DNA of 38,367 nt, from IMG/VR virus record IMGVR_UViG_3300010370_000089, positions 1 to 38,367 of that record. One strand, 5' to 3'. This DNA comes from a virus. The notes under the pieces are model-generated. The model made no database searches and had not been told where the DNA came from. It saw nothing but the letters and a program-made list of their open reading frames with translations. Shown piece by piece: positions 38,367-38,367 of this stretch. The position numbers and the translations under genes are program-made. How positions within the stretch are numbered: position 1 is the first letter of the stretch; each line of letters begins with the position of its first letter.

Positions 38367-38367
38367 A

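Noticed and set aside
1-38367. Integrase, insertion sequence or attachment site
   Set aside because: No recombinase or transposase motif and no flanking repeats of the proper kind were seen. The window gives no direct sign of lysogeny.

Overview
This window looks like part of a lytic tailed-phage genome, probably podovirus-like, infecting a betaproteobacterium, perhaps a freshwater Burkholderiales member. The phage assignment rests on a holin/GH24 endolysin pair, virion proteins, a family A DNA polymerase, a primase-polymerase/helicase and dense, overlapping genes. The podovirus guess rests on a nozzle-like protein, a GNAT-fold protein at the position of T7 gp13, and three large internal-virion-type proteins, with no tape measure or sheath. 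The host guess rests on small ORFs with EREACA- and IRARG-type motifs that I associate with Burkholderiales phages; no search was run. No terminase, portal, capsid, integrase or RNA polymerase gene is visible, so the genome is probably incomplete here.

Layout. Positions 1-17295 are rightward: tail fibre-like proteins (1-680), a lysis cassette (701-2597), two tail/adsorption proteins (2602-5486), then five virion proteins ending in a 2287-residue giant (5517-17295). Positions 17341-38367 are leftward. The blocks converge on a hairpin at 17300-17324 whose U-tract serves the leftward transcript.

The leftward block runs from high to low coordinates. Positions 38367-36490 hold small genes, a NinX-like protein and a PNKP-type phosphatase. 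Positions 36332-32034 hold a MoxR-like AAA+ ATPase, a VWA/HExxH partner, a DUF3150-like protein and two unknowns. Positions 32008-30047 hold winged-helix proteins and a VRR-NUC nuclease. DNA polymerase A follows (30050-28215), then a run of small accessory genes (28228-25341). Next come a RecB/Cas4-like nuclease, an HNH-like protein, an SNF2-type helicase, an SSB-like zinc protein, a Cro-like regulator and the primase-polymerase/helicase. Together these form a replication and recombination programme coupled to an AAA+/VWA machine.

Regulation is unusually readable. Four sigma70-type promoters face leftward (near 36440, 32023, 24033 and 22059), each with a dyad symmetry on or beside it. A 14-bp dyad, TTAAC-N4-GTTAA, recurs eight times and, in my reading, only between 31.5 and 38.3 kb; in three copies it contains the Shine-Dalgarno sequence. 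A second motif, GGAGAGTGCAA, sits before several start codons. A leader of about 190 nt between 23826 and 24013 can form several strong hairpins. These elements, the AAA+/VWA operon and a duplicated metallopeptidase domain in the giant virion protein are the most notable signals.
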